Below are positions 1 to 8,263 of a stretch of DNA of 47,539 nt, one piece after another. The stretch comes from an uncultured Blautia sp. Its GTDB lineage: Bacteria; Bacillota; Clostridia; Lachnospirales; Lachnospiraceae. The stretch covers positions 1-47,539 of the forward strand of contig CAKRXU010000020.1 of NCBI GenBank assembly GCA_934424575.1. Direction: 5' to 3'. Below the pieces are notes generated by a model. That model saw nothing but the letters and a program-made list of their open reading frames with translations. It was not told the DNA's origin and searched no databases. Both the position numbers and the translations under genes were made by a program. Within the stretch, counting starts at the first letter, position 1. Each line of letters starts with the position of its first letter.

Positions 1-69
1 AGGCGTATCCGCCGATATTTAGTCTGACGCCTAAAGCGTCCGGAAGCACGCGACTTCAGTCGTGTGAGG
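1..69 (+). mobile_element. Right end of an IS200/IS605-type (TnpB) element with omega-RNA hairpin
   Basis: Bases 50-69 form an 8-bp stem (one G-T pair) closed by a TTCA loop (CACGCGAC/GTCGTGTG), the hairpin that typically ends the right side of IS200/IS605 and IS1341-like elements. Just upstream, AGGCG (1-5) can pair with CGCCT (about 28-32), as expected of a folded omega-RNA scaffold. In known TnpB systems this transcript runs past the element end and the first 16-20 flanking bases act as the guide, so here the guide would come from the macro-domain gene that follows. Only the tail is present; the window probably begins at an assembly break in a repeated element. No tnpB reading frame can be confirmed from so few bases. 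The exact element edge (about 66-75) is inferred. Confidence 0.65.
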
Positions 70-270
70 ATAGAGTTTTTAATTCACAGTGTGGCTTTCT
101 GCTGTATTTCCACCGGAGAATTCCACTTTCCGAAAGAACGTGCGGCACAGATTGCAGTACATACGGTGCGTGAGTTTTTGCAGCAGGAAACCAGCGTAAA
201 GAAAGTAATTTTCAATGTCTTCAAAGACCTTGACCGTGAGATTTACGAGCATGCACTGGCAGAAAAATGA
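70..270 (+). pseudogene. 3' remnant of a macro-domain (protein-ADP-ribose hydrolase) gene, cut by the IS element
   Basis: The frame from about base 70 to the TGA at 268-270 encodes roughly 65 residues that read as the C-terminal third of a macro domain. The string SVAFCCISTGEFHFPKERAA matches the family's conserved IAF-x-x-ISTG-x-x-FP substrate-loop region and is followed by the terminal strand and helix (KKVIFNVFKD, then EIYEHAL). Complete bacterial relatives are about 250-270 residues and remove ADP-ribose from proteins or deacetylate O-acetyl-ADP-ribose. The N-terminal two thirds are missing, and upstream sequence is IS DNA that meets the gene near base 70. The in-frame GTG at 64 lies in the IS hairpin with no ribosome site, so I call this a pseudogene. 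The 5' part may survive on the far side of the element, outside the window. Confidence 0.7.
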
Positions 271-313
271 GTATTTTGGAATCTGACAGATTCTGGTAAA
301 ACATCGTAATCAT

Positions 314-1051
314 CTACTTCCAGGAATCCAGAACAGCCCTCGCTTTCTGGATTTCTTTTGTGTCTGTGCGAAGGATTTCATACTCGGAAAATCCGGGCAT
401 TCCCATATTTACATGTGGATTACGGTACTTCATCTGACTTGGCAGAACCTTCTTTCCGGACATATGAAACGCAGTCAGACCGGAGTGTTCCAGCATGTAA
501 GAAAGATTCTGAGAATTTATTCCTGCACCTGCCATGATATCAACATTTCCGGCATTTTGTTTCAGACGATTCAGAGTTTGAATACCATCAGGAGCAGAGG
601 CGACTCCGCCGGAAGTAAGAATAGAAACAATGCCAAGTTTTCGGGCAGTTTCCAGTGCTTCATCCAGATCACGGCACATATCAAAAGCACGATGCAGATT
701 ACATGGAGTACCTTTTCCTGCATCCATAATTCGATTTAATACCTCTGTATCAAGTTGTCCATCTGCGGTCAGGCATCCGATCACCAGAGCATCAGCACCG
801 GCTTTGGAAAAAGTTTCCGCTTGTCGTGTCAGAATCTCAATCTCCTCTTCACTGTACAGAAAATCTCCGAATCGCGGACGGAGAAGTACATGGATCGGGA
901 TATTGATCTTTTCGCGTATTCTTTCGTATAAAGCAAGTGAGGGCGTGGTCCCGCCCACGATCAGGTCACCGCATAATTCAATGCGGTCAGCACCGCCAAG
1001 TTCTGCATTTACAGCGGATTCCACAGAGTCAACACAAACTTCCAGGATCAT
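314..1051 (-). CDS. cutC: CutC family protein
   Basis: A 245-residue TIM-barrel protein of the CutC family, full length (usual size about 240-250). The N-terminus MILEVCVDS and the motifs GGADRIELC (about 19-27), VLLRPRFGDF (about 55-64), LHRAFDMC (about 118-125), LTSGG (about 145-149) and IMAGAGI (about 172-178) are the family signatures. CutC was named for copper homeostasis in E. coli, but its biochemical role is unsettled and it is often simply called a putative metal-binding barrel protein. The ATG at 1051 is preceded by AAAGGAGG about seven bases upstream and by a good minus-strand promoter. It is monocistronic and divergent from the next gene. No copper exporter or chaperone lies nearby, so a copper role is not supported by context. 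Confidence 0.9.
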   Translation of the reverse strand: MILEVCVDSVESAVNAELGGADRIELCGDLIVGGTTPSLALYERIREKINIPIHVLLRPRFGDFLYSEEEIEILTRQAETFSKAGADALVIGCLTADGQLDTEVLNRIMDAGKGTPCNLHRAFDMCRDLDEALETARKLGIVSILTSGGVASAPDGIQTLNRLKQNAGNVDIMAGAGINSQNLSYMLEHSGLTAFHMSGKKVLPSQMKYRNPHVNMGMPGFSEYEILRTDTKEIQKARAVLDSWK

Positions 1052-1107
1052 TTGAAGCCTCCTTTGTATGAGTAAATTTGTGAATAGCGTTTTGTGATAT
1101 ATTATAG

Positions 1108-1136
1108 ATTATATCAACCGTAAAAGAATGCCGCAA
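1108..1136 (-). promoter_or_regulatory. Promoter of cutC
   Basis: On the minus strand TTGCGG (complement of 1131-1136), a 17-base spacer and TATAAT (complement of 1108-1113) form a sigma-A-type promoter about 60 bp before the cutC start. Confidence 0.6.
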
Positions 1137-1154
1137 CTCAGTATTTCCTTGACC

Positions 1155-1183
1155 TTGAGGACATGACAGTGCTATGCTATACT
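1155..1183 (+). promoter_or_regulatory. Promoter of the ureidoglycolate-lyase-like gene
   Basis: TTGAGG (1155-1160), a 17-base spacer and TATACT (1178-1183) with an extended -10 TG two bases before it. It lies 57 bp before the start at 1240 and is divergent from the cutC promoter. Confidence 0.6.
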
Positions 1184-1239
1184 GAGTTTATTGAAATTAT
1201 TAATGGGGGTTTTTATCAAAAAAAGAGGAGGTTTTTCCA

Positions 1240-1728
1240 ATGAGAGAAGTAAAAGCAGTTAAGATCAATGCAGCAGATTTTGCTCCATACGGAACATTCT
1301 GCAATATGACAGAACCGGAGGGATATCCATTATCAGGCGAGATCCATAAGTTTTATCCGGACCGTATTTCCGGAACCTGTGTAGGCAGTATCGCGTTTTC
1401 TCCGATCGCAGTCCGCAAGGATGACAGGATTATCAAAATGGCAGAATATCACACAACCACGTGGGAAGGAATCGTAGCATTGGATGATGACATGATCATT
1501 CATGTAGCACCGGCATCTGGCGGTACACCAGTCCCGGAACTTGCCAAGGCATTCATCGTACCAAAGGGATGCATGGTCAAGATCAACGCAGCAATCTGGC
1601 ATCTCTGTCCGCTTCCGTTGAATAATGATGAACTTCATGCAATGATCATTCTTCCGGAATGCACCTATGCAAATGACTGTACTGTTGTTGATTTCGAAGA
1701 AAAAGACTGGTTCAAGATCACTGTATAA
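1240..1728 (+). CDS. Ureidoglycolate lyase-like cupin protein
   Basis: A 162-residue protein resembling the ureidoglycolate lyase/hydrolase (AllA-like) cupin family, usually about 160-170 residues. The N-terminal pattern KINAADFAPYGTF is typical of the family, and the C-terminal half has the cupin features FIVPKGCMVKINAAIWHLCP (about 108-127), which includes the barrel-closing WH. AllA releases glyoxylate and urea from ureidoglycolate in purine and allantoin breakdown. No other allantoin gene lies nearby, so the true substrate may be another small carboxylate and function is inferred from fold only. The ATG at 1240 follows an AGAGGAGG ribosome site. It is monocistronic, with its own promoter and the terminator at 1745. 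Confidence 0.7.
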   Translation: MREVKAVKINAADFAPYGTFCNMTEPEGYPLSGEIHKFYPDRISGTCVGSIAFSPIAVRKDDRIIKMAEYHTTTWEGIVALDDDMIIHVAPASGGTPVPELAKAFIVPKGCMVKINAAIWHLCPLPLNNDELHAMIILPECTYANDCTVVDFEEKDWFKITV

Positions 1729-1744
1729 ACACAAACGTACATAC

Positions 1745-1807
1745 AAAAAACTCCTCCAGGCAGGTACTTTTTCTAAAAAAAGTAACCAGCCCGGGGGAGC
1801 TTTTTTC
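1745..1807. terminator. Bidirectional terminator between convergent genes
   Basis: A long stem joins the CTCC arm starting at 1751 to the GGGGGAG arm ending near 1799, with an inner GGTACTTTTT/AAAAAGTAaCC helix. T-runs flank it on both strands, so it serves the plus gene ending at 1728 and the minus gene ending at 1827. Confidence 0.85.
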
Positions 1808-1826
1808 GTGAAAATATAGCAATAAA

Positions 1827-3227
1827 TTAGAAGATGAGATCAGCAAATCCGGTAGATACCAGGAACAGAACCAGCATAACAACCGGCACAACATAACGGA
1901 TCATAAAGCGATAAAGACCGGCACGTTTGAAGTGTTCTCCGTTTCGTTCCACCTCTCCTACGATCCAGTCCGGACCGATCACCCATCCGATCAGGATACT
2001 GGTCAGAAGTGAGATAAAAGGCATCAGGAAACTGTTGCTGATGTAGTCCATAACATCAAGAAGCTGTCCGACAGAACCGTTTGGAAGTTTCAGTTCGAAG
2101 TACAGTTTGTTGTATCCGAGACAGATCAGAACAGCCGTGATCAGGGAGTAAATACCGACAGCACCGCACATTTTTTTGCGCGGTTTGTGGTAAAGCTCCA
2201 TGCAGTTTGCGACCAGAGTTTCCATGACAGAAACACAGGAAGTCAACGCAGCAAAGCCCATCATCAGGAAAAATGCAATTGCTACCGGGCGGCCAAAGAT
2301 GCCCATAGCGTCGAATACTTTTGGCAGTGAGATAAAGATAAGGCTTGGTCCGGAAGCCATACCGTCTGTGCCAAGAAATACAAATACAGCCGGGATGATC
2401 ATCATTCCTGCAAGAAAAGCAACACCAGTGTCAAAAATCTCAATCTGGTTTGTTGCCTTGTCCAGATTGACTTCATTTTTGACATAAGATCCGTAAGTGA
2501 TCATGATTCCCATGGAAACACTTAAGGAAAAGAAAAGCTGGCTCATCGCATCCAGAAGGATTTCCAGGAAACGTTTTACAGTCAGTCCACTGAAATCAGG
2601 TTTTACATAAAAAGCAAGTCCCTGCAGTCCCGTGCGGACAGTTCCATCTGCATCGGTATGTGTCAGTGTCAGTGAAAAGATTGCAATGATCAGGATCAAA
2701 AGGATCAGCCCAGGCATGATGATCTTGGAAAATTGTTCAATTCCTTTTTCTACACCTCGGAAAACAATCCATGCAGTCAGTGCGAGAAAGACCAGCATAA
2801 ATACGATCGGTGCAATGTCAGATGTGATAAATGATGTAAAATATCCATCTGCAGCGGCATCCGTTCCGTCAGAGATAATATAGGTAACAAAATATTTCGT
2901 GATCCATCCGCCTATGACGGAGTAATAGGTCATGATCAGTGTCGGCACAAGAAATGTCAGCTTACCAAGAAATTTCCATTTCGGATTGAGAGCTTCGAAG
3001 GCTCGGAGTGCATTTTTCTTTGTTTTTCGTCCGATCGCCACATCTGTTGTCAGCAGTACGAACCCGAAGGTCAGTACCAGAACAAGGTAGACCAGCAGAA
3101 ATAATCCGCCGCCGTCCTTGGCACAGAGATATGGAAATCTCCAGATGTTTCCCACACCAACGGCACTTCCGGCAGCCGCCAGAACGAAGCCGATCGATCC
3201 GGAAAAACTACTTCCTTTTTCTTTCAT
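1827..3227 (-). CDS. Neurotransmitter:sodium symporter (NSS) family amino-acid transporter
   Basis: A 466-residue multi-pass membrane protein of the NSS/SNF family (LeuT, TnaT and MhsT relatives). The N-terminus has the hallmark of TM1: SIGFVLAAAGSAVGVGNIWR (about 11-30), whose unwound GVGN segment forms the Na+ and substrate site, followed by FPYLCAKDGGG in the TM1-TM2 region. About 11-12 hydrophobic segments follow, including the conserved MSQLFFSLSVSMGIMITYGS stretch (TM6-like). It would import an amino acid with sodium; specificity cannot be read. The ATG at 3227 has only a modest upstream purine-rich site. It lies 136 bp downstream of the YibE/F gene on the same strand, so it could be its own unit or the last gene of that run. 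A second NSS gene lies at 31.8 kb. Confidence 0.9.
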   Translation of the reverse strand: MKEKGSSFSGSIGFVLAAAGSAVGVGNIWRFPYLCAKDGGGLFLLVYLVLVLTFGFVLLTTDVAIGRKTKKNALRAFEALNPKWKFLGKLTFLVPTLIMTYYSVIGGWITKYFVTYIISDGTDAAADGYFTSFITSDIAPIVFMLVFLALTAWIVFRGVEKGIEQFSKIIMPGLILLILIIAIFSLTLTHTDADGTVRTGLQGLAFYVKPDFSGLTVKRFLEILLDAMSQLFFSLSVSMGIMITYGSYVKNEVNLDKATNQIEIFDTGVAFLAGMMIIPAVFVFLGTDGMASGPSLIFISLPKVFDAMGIFGRPVAIAFFLMMGFAALTSCVSVMETLVANCMELYHKPRKKMCGAVGIYSLITAVLICLGYNKLYFELKLPNGSVGQLLDVMDYISNSFLMPFISLLTSILIGWVIGPDWIVGEVERNGEHFKRAGLYRFMIRYVVPVVMLVLFLVSTGFADLIF

Positions 3228-3363
3228 GTTCGATTTTCCCCTCTACATAAAGTTTAATTAAGGGCCAGACAGATTCTGACCCAATGATTCTATTTTAACG
3301 CCAATATTTATGTATGTAAATAGTAGAAGTAGAGAGTTTTTTATATAAAATATGGAAAAATGA

Positions 3364-4524
3364 TCATACCTGCGAAACCGCTTCATTTTTATGAAACAGC
3401 ACCGTACAGATCAGAACTGTCAGCGGAACGGAGAGCACGATGCCGAAGCTTCCGGCAAGGCCCTGCATGATCGCGATACCAATGTTATTGGAATTGATGA
3501 TCTGCTGATAGGGAAGGTCATAGGCGTAATCCAGAAGAAGTGTGCTGACACTGCTTCCGGCGAATGCGAGGATCAGGGTGTTGCTGTCTGTTCCCATCAT
3601 GTCCCTTCCGACACGCATGCCTGCTTTGAACAGTTCCTTTCGAGTCAGGGAAGTATTCTGCTTGTAAATCTCATCAATGGCACTGCTGATCGACATGGCG
3701 ACATCCATAACTGCTCCGAGACACGAGATCAGGAGCCCGGAGAAAAGAAGTCCGCCTACCTGGATGCGGTTGGTATTCCAGAGAGTCATAAGTGTCTCGA
3801 TATCAGATACATTGTAACCGGAAATCCCGGATGCTTTGCTGAAGCACCAGGCGGAAAGACCGGCCAGAACAACACCTGTCAGTGTACCAAGTGTCGCTGC
3901 ACAGGTCTTTTTTGTAGGACCGCCGATGAGGTACATAGTGACCAGTGTGGTGAGAAAACAGATAAAAACAGCGGCCCAGAACGGTGAAAAACGCAGATAC
4001 ACAAGCGGAAGATAGACAAAGATCACACAGAAAAAAGTGAAGATCAGTCCAAGGCATCCTTTGATTCCCTGCTTGCCGCCAATGACGCACAATGCGAGAA
4101 GATAGAGCAGGGCAAAAATATAAATGACCCATTCTCGATCCTGAGAATAAACGCTGGCGATCGTGGCCTCGCCGGCAACACTCTGCATGACAACAACTTT
4201 CATTCCTACCGTGCACGCGGCGCCAAAAAGATAACCGGAGCTGCTGGTGACATCAAGTTCCTCACCCTTTCGTGCGCCGGTGAGCATTTTTACATGCACT
4301 TTCTGCTCACCGACACGGGTTCCATTGGAATCGAGATTATCCTGAAGGATTTCTGTAACTTCTGCTTTTTCAAATGTCTGACCTGTCCGGACGACCAGTT
4401 CTGTTTTTTCAACCTGATTAAGCTTGAAGACAAAAACAGCGAACACACAGACAAATAGTAAATAAATAAGATACCGGACCACTTTTTTTCTGGAAAGTAG
4501 TCCGGTAAAGCTGGTGTGAGTCAT
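3364..4524 (-). CDS. YibE/F-like multi-pass membrane protein
   Basis: A 386-residue membrane protein of the YibE/F family. An N-terminal anchor helix (about 18-36) is followed by an extracellular beta-type region of about 95 residues (FEKAEVTEIL to EWVIYIF) and then about seven hydrophobic helices. The central segment YLIGGPTKKTCAATLGTLTG and the later ISCLGAVMDVAMSISSAIDE are characteristic of the family. Its molecular function is not established. The start lies 15 bp after the stop of the phosphatase gene on the same strand, which suggests co-transcription. A short self-complementary GGATT-ctg-AAATCC sits between the AAGGA site and the ATG and may affect translation. In some Firmicutes YibE and YibF are separate neighbouring genes; here there is one copy. 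Confidence 0.8.
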   Translation of the reverse strand: MTHTSFTGLLSRKKVVRYLIYLLFVCVFAVFVFKLNQVEKTELVVRTGQTFEKAEVTEILQDNLDSNGTRVGEQKVHVKMLTGARKGEELDVTSSSGYLFGAACTVGMKVVVMQSVAGEATIASVYSQDREWVIYIFALLYLLALCVIGGKQGIKGCLGLIFTFFCVIFVYLPLVYLRFSPFWAAVFICFLTTLVTMYLIGGPTKKTCAATLGTLTGVVLAGLSAWCFSKASGISGYNVSDIETLMTLWNTNRIQVGGLLFSGLLISCLGAVMDVAMSISSAIDEIYKQNTSLTRKELFKAGMRVGRDMMGTDSNTLILAFAGSSVSTLLLDYAYDLPYQQIINSNNIGIAIMQGLAGSFGIVLSVPLTVLICTVLFHKNEAVSQV

Positions 4525-4539
4525 AGGATTTCAGAATCC

Positions 4540-6159
4540 TTAGTTTGCTGAGTCATCGGATTCCGTTTCAGCAGCATCTGTGGTGTCGGCAGATGTATCT
4601 GTACCGGATTTCTGGATTGTAAAGGTATCGTCAATGGCTTCTGCTTTGCCGTCATCAGTGATCTGGTAGGTATCAATGGAGAAGGAATCAGCAGTCATTG
4701 TGATCACGGAATAACTTGGAAGCCAGTTCTGGCTGCGGGCTGCAACATAGTCTTGCTGAGTGGAAAGCAGTTCATAATATTTGGAACCGGAAGCGGAGTT
4801 GGCTGTCATATAAAGGATTCCCTGCGGATCTGTGACAGTATTGCCGTCCACATCTTCGATTGTATAGCAGTTGTTGTCTTCATGGAAAGCATCCAGAGCC
4901 GCCTGTGCGTCGGTATCGCCGTCTTCTGGAGCGAGGGTGATCTGATCACCGGTATCAACATTTGTAGCGTGATCCCAGTCATAATCTGTTCCGTCTGCAT
5001 TTAAGCTGAACTCATATTTCTCATGTGTCTGTCCATCGCCGTAGAGCATTTTGGAACGGCTGTATGTATGGTCGTGTCCCTGAAGAACAACGTCGATATC
5101 GTTTGCATCGAATACAGGAGTAAGCTGGGTACGGAGGATCATACCATCTGTATCGGAATGGTCAAGTCCGGAACCATAAATATCCTGATGGATGGTTACG
5201 ATGCGCCATTTTGCATCCGGGTAAGCTTTTACTGCCTCTTCGATGGTGTTCTGATGTTCTGCAACATTGTAGTTGTTGGTGTTCAGAACGATGAAAAGTC
5301 CTTCGCCATAGCTGTAGTAGTAGTCGCCGCCGGCTGCTGTTTTGCCATTTTCGGTATTGTTCGGATTGTTGAAGTGGTAGGAGTAATCAGGATTCAGGGA
5401 ATCGTGGTTACCGATCGTTGTTGCTACAGGAAGAGATTTCAGAGCATCTGCACTCAGATAGGAAGCGTACTCTTCTTCTTTTGCCTCACCTGTTTTGTTT
5501 ACCTGGTCACCCGCGGAGATAACGAAGTTTACATCCGGATTTTCGGAGAGAGCAGTGTTGAGTGTACGATTCCAGGAAAAACCATCGTTCTCAGCGGCAG
5601 TGTTGGCAGCACCGGATTCATTTGTCAGTTCTGCGCCGTTCTGAGTCTGGCCTTTGGAAGCACCGATCTGCGGGTCGCCGACATAGAGCATTTTTACGGT
5701 ATCTGTTTTCTGAGTTTTATATTCGCATACGTCTGTCTGCTGGCCATTTTTTTCTACTGTATAATAGTAGGTTGTTTCTGGTTCAAGACCAGTTACAGTT
5801 ACGTGGTTATATTCATAGGCTTTGTCACCGGTAAGATCCTGATCTACATCACCGGCAGTACCTTCAAATGTTTCAAGGTTATCTTTATCAGTTCCAAAAT
5901 GTACAACAGGAGTGGCATCGCTGTCACCTTTTTCGCTGTACCATGCGAAGTTGAGCTGTGTATCATCAGCACCAGGGGTAAGGGAAACTTTTGTAAAATC
6001 AGCGGCTGTATCTGCCCAGTTTGCATCCCAGTCAGACCATCCGGAATCAGCACCGGTAACGCTGCTGTCTGTGTAATGTTCAGTGGAAGCGTAAACGGAA
6101 GGACATACAGTTGTAATAGAGCAGAGTGCTAAAAAACCGACGATTAATTTTCTTTTCAT
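4540..6159 (-). CDS. Secreted purple acid phosphatase-like metallophosphoesterase
   Basis: A 539-residue secreted enzyme. I place the start at the ATG at 6159 (MKRKLIVGFL), preceded by AAAGGAG; a longer frame from 6273 lacks a ribosome site. A signal peptide (cleavage near VYA-STEHY) is followed by an Fn3-like N-terminal domain (about 45-150) and a calcineurin-type catalytic domain. Metal-ligand motifs are in order: YVGDPQIG, ISAGDQVNKTG, IGNHDS, VTIHQD and LQGHDHTYSRS, all intact. The final 30 residues are a low-complexity Ser/Thr/Asp/Glu tail with no LPxTG or other sorting signal. The family hydrolyses phosphate esters outside the cell. With the pst operon in the same window, a role in phosphate scavenging is plausible but not shown by any Pho-box next to this gene. 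Confidence 0.88.
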   Translation of the reverse strand: MKRKLIVGFLALCSITTVCPSVYASTEHYTDSSVTGADSGWSDWDANWADTAADFTKVSLTPGADDTQLNFAWYSEKGDSDATPVVHFGTDKDNLETFEGTAGDVDQDLTGDKAYEYNHVTVTGLEPETTYYYTVEKNGQQTDVCEYKTQKTDTVKMLYVGDPQIGASKGQTQNGAELTNESGAANTAAENDGFSWNRTLNTALSENPDVNFVISAGDQVNKTGEAKEEEYASYLSADALKSLPVATTIGNHDSLNPDYSYHFNNPNNTENGKTAAGGDYYYSYGEGLFIVLNTNNYNVAEHQNTIEEAVKAYPDAKWRIVTIHQDIYGSGLDHSDTDGMILRTQLTPVFDANDIDVVLQGHDHTYSRSKMLYGDGQTHEKYEFSLNADGTDYDWDHATNVDTGDQITLAPEDGDTDAQAALDAFHEDNNCYTIEDVDGNTVTDPQGILYMTANSASGSKYYELLSTQQDYVAARSQNWLPSYSVITMTADSFSIDTYQITDDGKAEAIDDTFTIQKSGTDTSADTTDAAETESDDSAN

Positions 6160-6512
6160 AATAATTATAAACTCCTTTAGTATAAGGGAAATATAGTAAA
6201 AATGTAATGAAACTGGAAAGATACACAGGCCTGATTGTTCGTTCACAGTTGACGCTGTGAAGTATAACACCACAATTTTCAGAAAACAATAGCATTTACT
6301 GAGGTTTGACGGACATTTTACAGAATCTTAAAAATACTTCATGTTTTACGATTTTCTGTGATATTTGGTGTGGGATTTTGTCTATTTCGTGAATAGGAAA
6401 ATGTTCTGTGAAGTGTTATGATAGTACATGTAGCATGTATAATGATTTTTTGATTCAATACAAGTATCAATAAAACAAAAAATTAAAATAATAGAAGGAA
6501 AGATGAGTATTC
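6160..6512. other. Divergent intergenic region (353 bp)
   Basis: AT-rich spacer between the phosphatase (minus) and the small secreted protein (plus). It holds the phosphatase ribosome site (6172-6178, minus) and a promoter for the plus gene (see 6416-6443). No ORF, riboswitch core or clear operator was found. Confidence 0.5.
6416..6443 (+). promoter_or_regulatory. Probable promoter of the small secreted protein gene
   Basis: TTATGA (6416-6421), a 16-base spacer and TATAAT (6438-6443) with a TG just upstream of the -10. The -35 is weak, and the start codon is 69 bp downstream. Confidence 0.45.
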
Positions 6513-6920
6513 ATGAAGAAAAATTCAAAGATTTTAGCATTACTTCTGGCAGTTGCATTCATTGCTTTCTGTACAGTAAGTACAAGGGAATCCAAGGTCG
6601 TTCAGGCATTTGACACAGAAGCATCTTATATCACGATCAAAAACAGTACAGCTTTTACCCTGGAAAATATACACGTAACCTACAATGGGGATAAAGAACT
6701 TGAGGTTGGAGACATCCGAACAAGCAGTTCAGAAACAGCAGAAATCCTTCCAGATGACAGACGGATCACAGAGGTAAAGATTTCAGGAGAGATCTTTAAT
6801 GGAAGGAAATTCAGCGGTACGTTCAGTGGAATCGTAAACAATGATACTCTTCTGACAGTAGATATGGACGAAGATTTTTCCCTGTTTGTAACATCCAATA
6901 TTGATAATTTTGATTATTGA
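6513..6920 (+). CDS. Small secreted protein of unknown function
   Basis: A 135-residue protein I do not recognise. It begins with a typical Sec signal (MKK, then a hydrophobic core ALLLAVAFIAFC, likely cleaved near VVQA-FDTEA). The Cys in the core is not in a convincing lipobox. The mature part of about 105 residues is predicted beta-rich, with alternating hydrophobic residues (ITIKNSTAFTLENIHVTY and KISGEIFNGRKFSGTFSG), and carries a net negative charge, especially at the end. The start ATG has an AGAAGGAAAG purine stretch upstream with a long spacer. The gene is alone between its promoter and a strong terminator at 6933. An extracellular or wall-associated beta-sandwich is a guess from composition only. 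Confidence 0.65.
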   Translation: MKKNSKILALLLAVAFIAFCTVSTRESKVVQAFDTEASYITIKNSTAFTLENIHVTYNGDKELEVGDIRTSSSETAEILPDDRRITEVKISGEIFNGRKFSGTFSGIVNNDTLLTVDMDEDFSLFVTSNIDNFDY

Positions 6921-6932
6921 TTTAGAAAGGAG

Positions 6933-6980
6933 CTGACGCTTCAACGATTAAAAAATCGTGAAGCGCCAGTTCTTTTTTTT
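6933..6980 (+). terminator. Rho-independent terminator
   Basis: Stem CTGaCGCTTCA-aCGATT / AATCG-tGAAGCGcCAG with an A-rich loop, followed by nine bases that are nearly all T (6972-6980). Confidence 0.9.
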
Positions 6981-6981
6981 C

Positions 6982-7010
6982 TTGGAAACATAGAGGATAT
7001 ATGTTATGGT
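6982..7010 (+). promoter_or_regulatory. Probable promoter of the HAD phosphatase gene
   Basis: TTGGAA (6982-6987), a 17-base spacer and TATGGT (7005-7010), directly after the preceding terminator and 30 bp before the ATG. Confidence 0.4.
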
Positions 7011-7040
7011 AAATGTAAAAAAGTCAAGAGGAAAGACAAT

Positions 7041-7745
7041 ATGAACCATGAGACAAAAGTCCTCTTCCTGGACATTGACAATACGCTGCTGGATTTTGAT
7101 GCGGGGGCTGCGTGGGGGATGGAGCAATGTTTTCAGAAGGCAGGACTGGAATACAGAACGGAAATGTTTTCTGTTTTTACAGAGGAAAATAACAAGATCT
7201 GGCAGAAGATTGAGCGTAGAGAACTGACAATGGATGATCTTTTTTATGTGCGCTGGCAGGCAATTCTTGCACATCTTGGACTGGAGGCGGATGGCGTAGA
7301 GATGGAAAAAGAATTCCGCAGACTGCTTCATCTGACCGCTGTTCCGGTAGAAGGTGCAAAAGAGATCCTGGAATATCTATATAAGAAGGATTACTTCTTA
7401 TGTGCCGCAAGCAACGGTCCTTATGATCAGCAGATCAATCGTCTTAGAAGTGCAGATATGCTTAGATATTTTTCTCATTGTTTTGTATCAGAAAAGATTG
7501 GGGCAGACAAACCGGGAAAGCAGTTTTTTGATGGCTGCATGAAAGAATTTCCCGGAATCCATCCATCCGAATGTATGATGATCGGAGATTCTCTGACAGC
7601 AGATATCGCCGGAGGACAGGCATATGGAATGTCCACATGCTGGTTTGTACACTCTGGGGATAAGTCCATGAATACGAGAGAGAATGGTGGAAAAGTGGCA
7701 GATCACATCATTTACAAACTGGAAGAATTAAAAAATATTTTGTAA
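7041..7745 (+). CDS. HAD-superfamily phosphatase, YjjG/YfnB type
   Basis: A 234-residue HAD hydrolase. Motif I is LFLDIDNTLLDF with the nucleophile Asp11 and acid/base Asp13; motif II is the SNGPYDQQ segment (Ser of AASNG, about 120); the motif III Lys lies in SEKIGADKPGKQFF (about 150-163); motif IV is MIGDSLTADIAGG (about 180-192). A helical C1 cap occupies about 20-95. Length and motif spelling fit the YjjG/YfnB group, whose members hydrolyse nucleoside 5'-monophosphates, including non-canonical pyrimidine nucleotides. The exact substrate is not readable. The start has GAGGAAAG upstream. The SseB-like gene follows after 36 bp and may be co-transcribed. Confidence 0.85.
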   Translation: MNHETKVLFLDIDNTLLDFDAGAAWGMEQCFQKAGLEYRTEMFSVFTEENNKIWQKIERRELTMDDLFYVRWQAILAHLGLEADGVEMEKEFRRLLHLTAVPVEGAKEILEYLYKKDYFLCAASNGPYDQQINRLRSADMLRYFSHCFVSEKIGADKPGKQFFDGCMKEFPGIHPSECMMIGDSLTADIAGGQAYGMSTCWFVHSGDKSMNTRENGGKVADHIIYKLEELKNIL

Positions 7746-7781
7746 CTACCAGGTAATTATATAAAAAGAAGGAAAAGAAAC

Positions 7782-8201
7782 ATGAACAACAACACAGACA
7801 AAGGCTTACAGGGCAACGAAAAAATAGAAGAGGCAATTGCAGGGCTTCAAAAGGAAACCACGCAGGAGATGCTGGCGCATGCTCTTACCGTGATCCGCCG
7901 CCGAATGAAAGAGGGCGGTCAGCTCATCATTGCGGTAGAACCACCAAAAGGCGACGGTCAGATCCGCCTGGAAGCGATCAAAACAGATGATGGCAGAAAC
8001 TGGTGGGCAGCATTTACCAGCTTTGAGGAAGAACTGAAAGGCGGCGGAAGCGTCAAATCCACATTTCTGACGGACATCGACAAATTGTTTGAGACCGCAC
8101 TTCAGACTGATGGGATCGAAGGCGTGATCCTCAACCCATGGAACTGTACGATCATGCTGGATAAGCTTCTTATTAAAATTATCCTTGGAAAAAACGCATA
8201 A
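7782..8201 (+). CDS. SseB-family protein
   Basis: A 139-residue cytoplasmic protein with an SseB N-terminal-type domain. The characteristic block runs from WWAAFTSFEEELKGG (about 74-88), through STFLTDIDKLFETAL (about 92-106), to GVILNPWNCTIMLDKLLIK (about 114-132). In other bacteria SseB-type domains occur in small proteins of unclear role, sometimes in toxin-immunity or sulfurtransferase-related contexts; no function is assigned here. Ribosome site AAGGAAAAG precedes the ATG. It lies between the HAD phosphatase and the ferritin-like protein on the same strand with short gaps. No toxin or secretion gene is adjacent. Confidence 0.75.
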   Translation: MNNNTDKGLQGNEKIEEAIAGLQKETTQEMLAHALTVIRRRMKEGGQLIIAVEPPKGDGQIRLEAIKTDDGRNWWAAFTSFEEELKGGGSVKSTFLTDIDKLFETALQTDGIEGVILNPWNCTIMLDKLLIKIILGKNA

Positions 8202-8263
8202 AATCTCCCATCACGGCAGATACTGTCATCGTATTGCAAAATGAAAGAGAGGAAGCAGATACG

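Noticed and set aside
279..293. Hairpin GAATCT-GAC-AGATTC as terminator of cutC
   Set aside because: Only six base pairs and no T-run on either strand; too weak to call.
3228..3363. Glycine riboswitch upstream of the NSS transporter
   Set aside because: Such riboswitches precede some sodium/amino-acid symporters, but the 136-bp gap has no matching conserved core.
5023..6132. A 369-codon plus-strand frame antisense to the secreted phosphatase
   Set aside because: It is a mirror of the phosphatase coding frame (no stops because of codon bias), has no ribosome site and a Cys/Val/Ile-rich improbable translation. The minus-strand protein has all family motifs.
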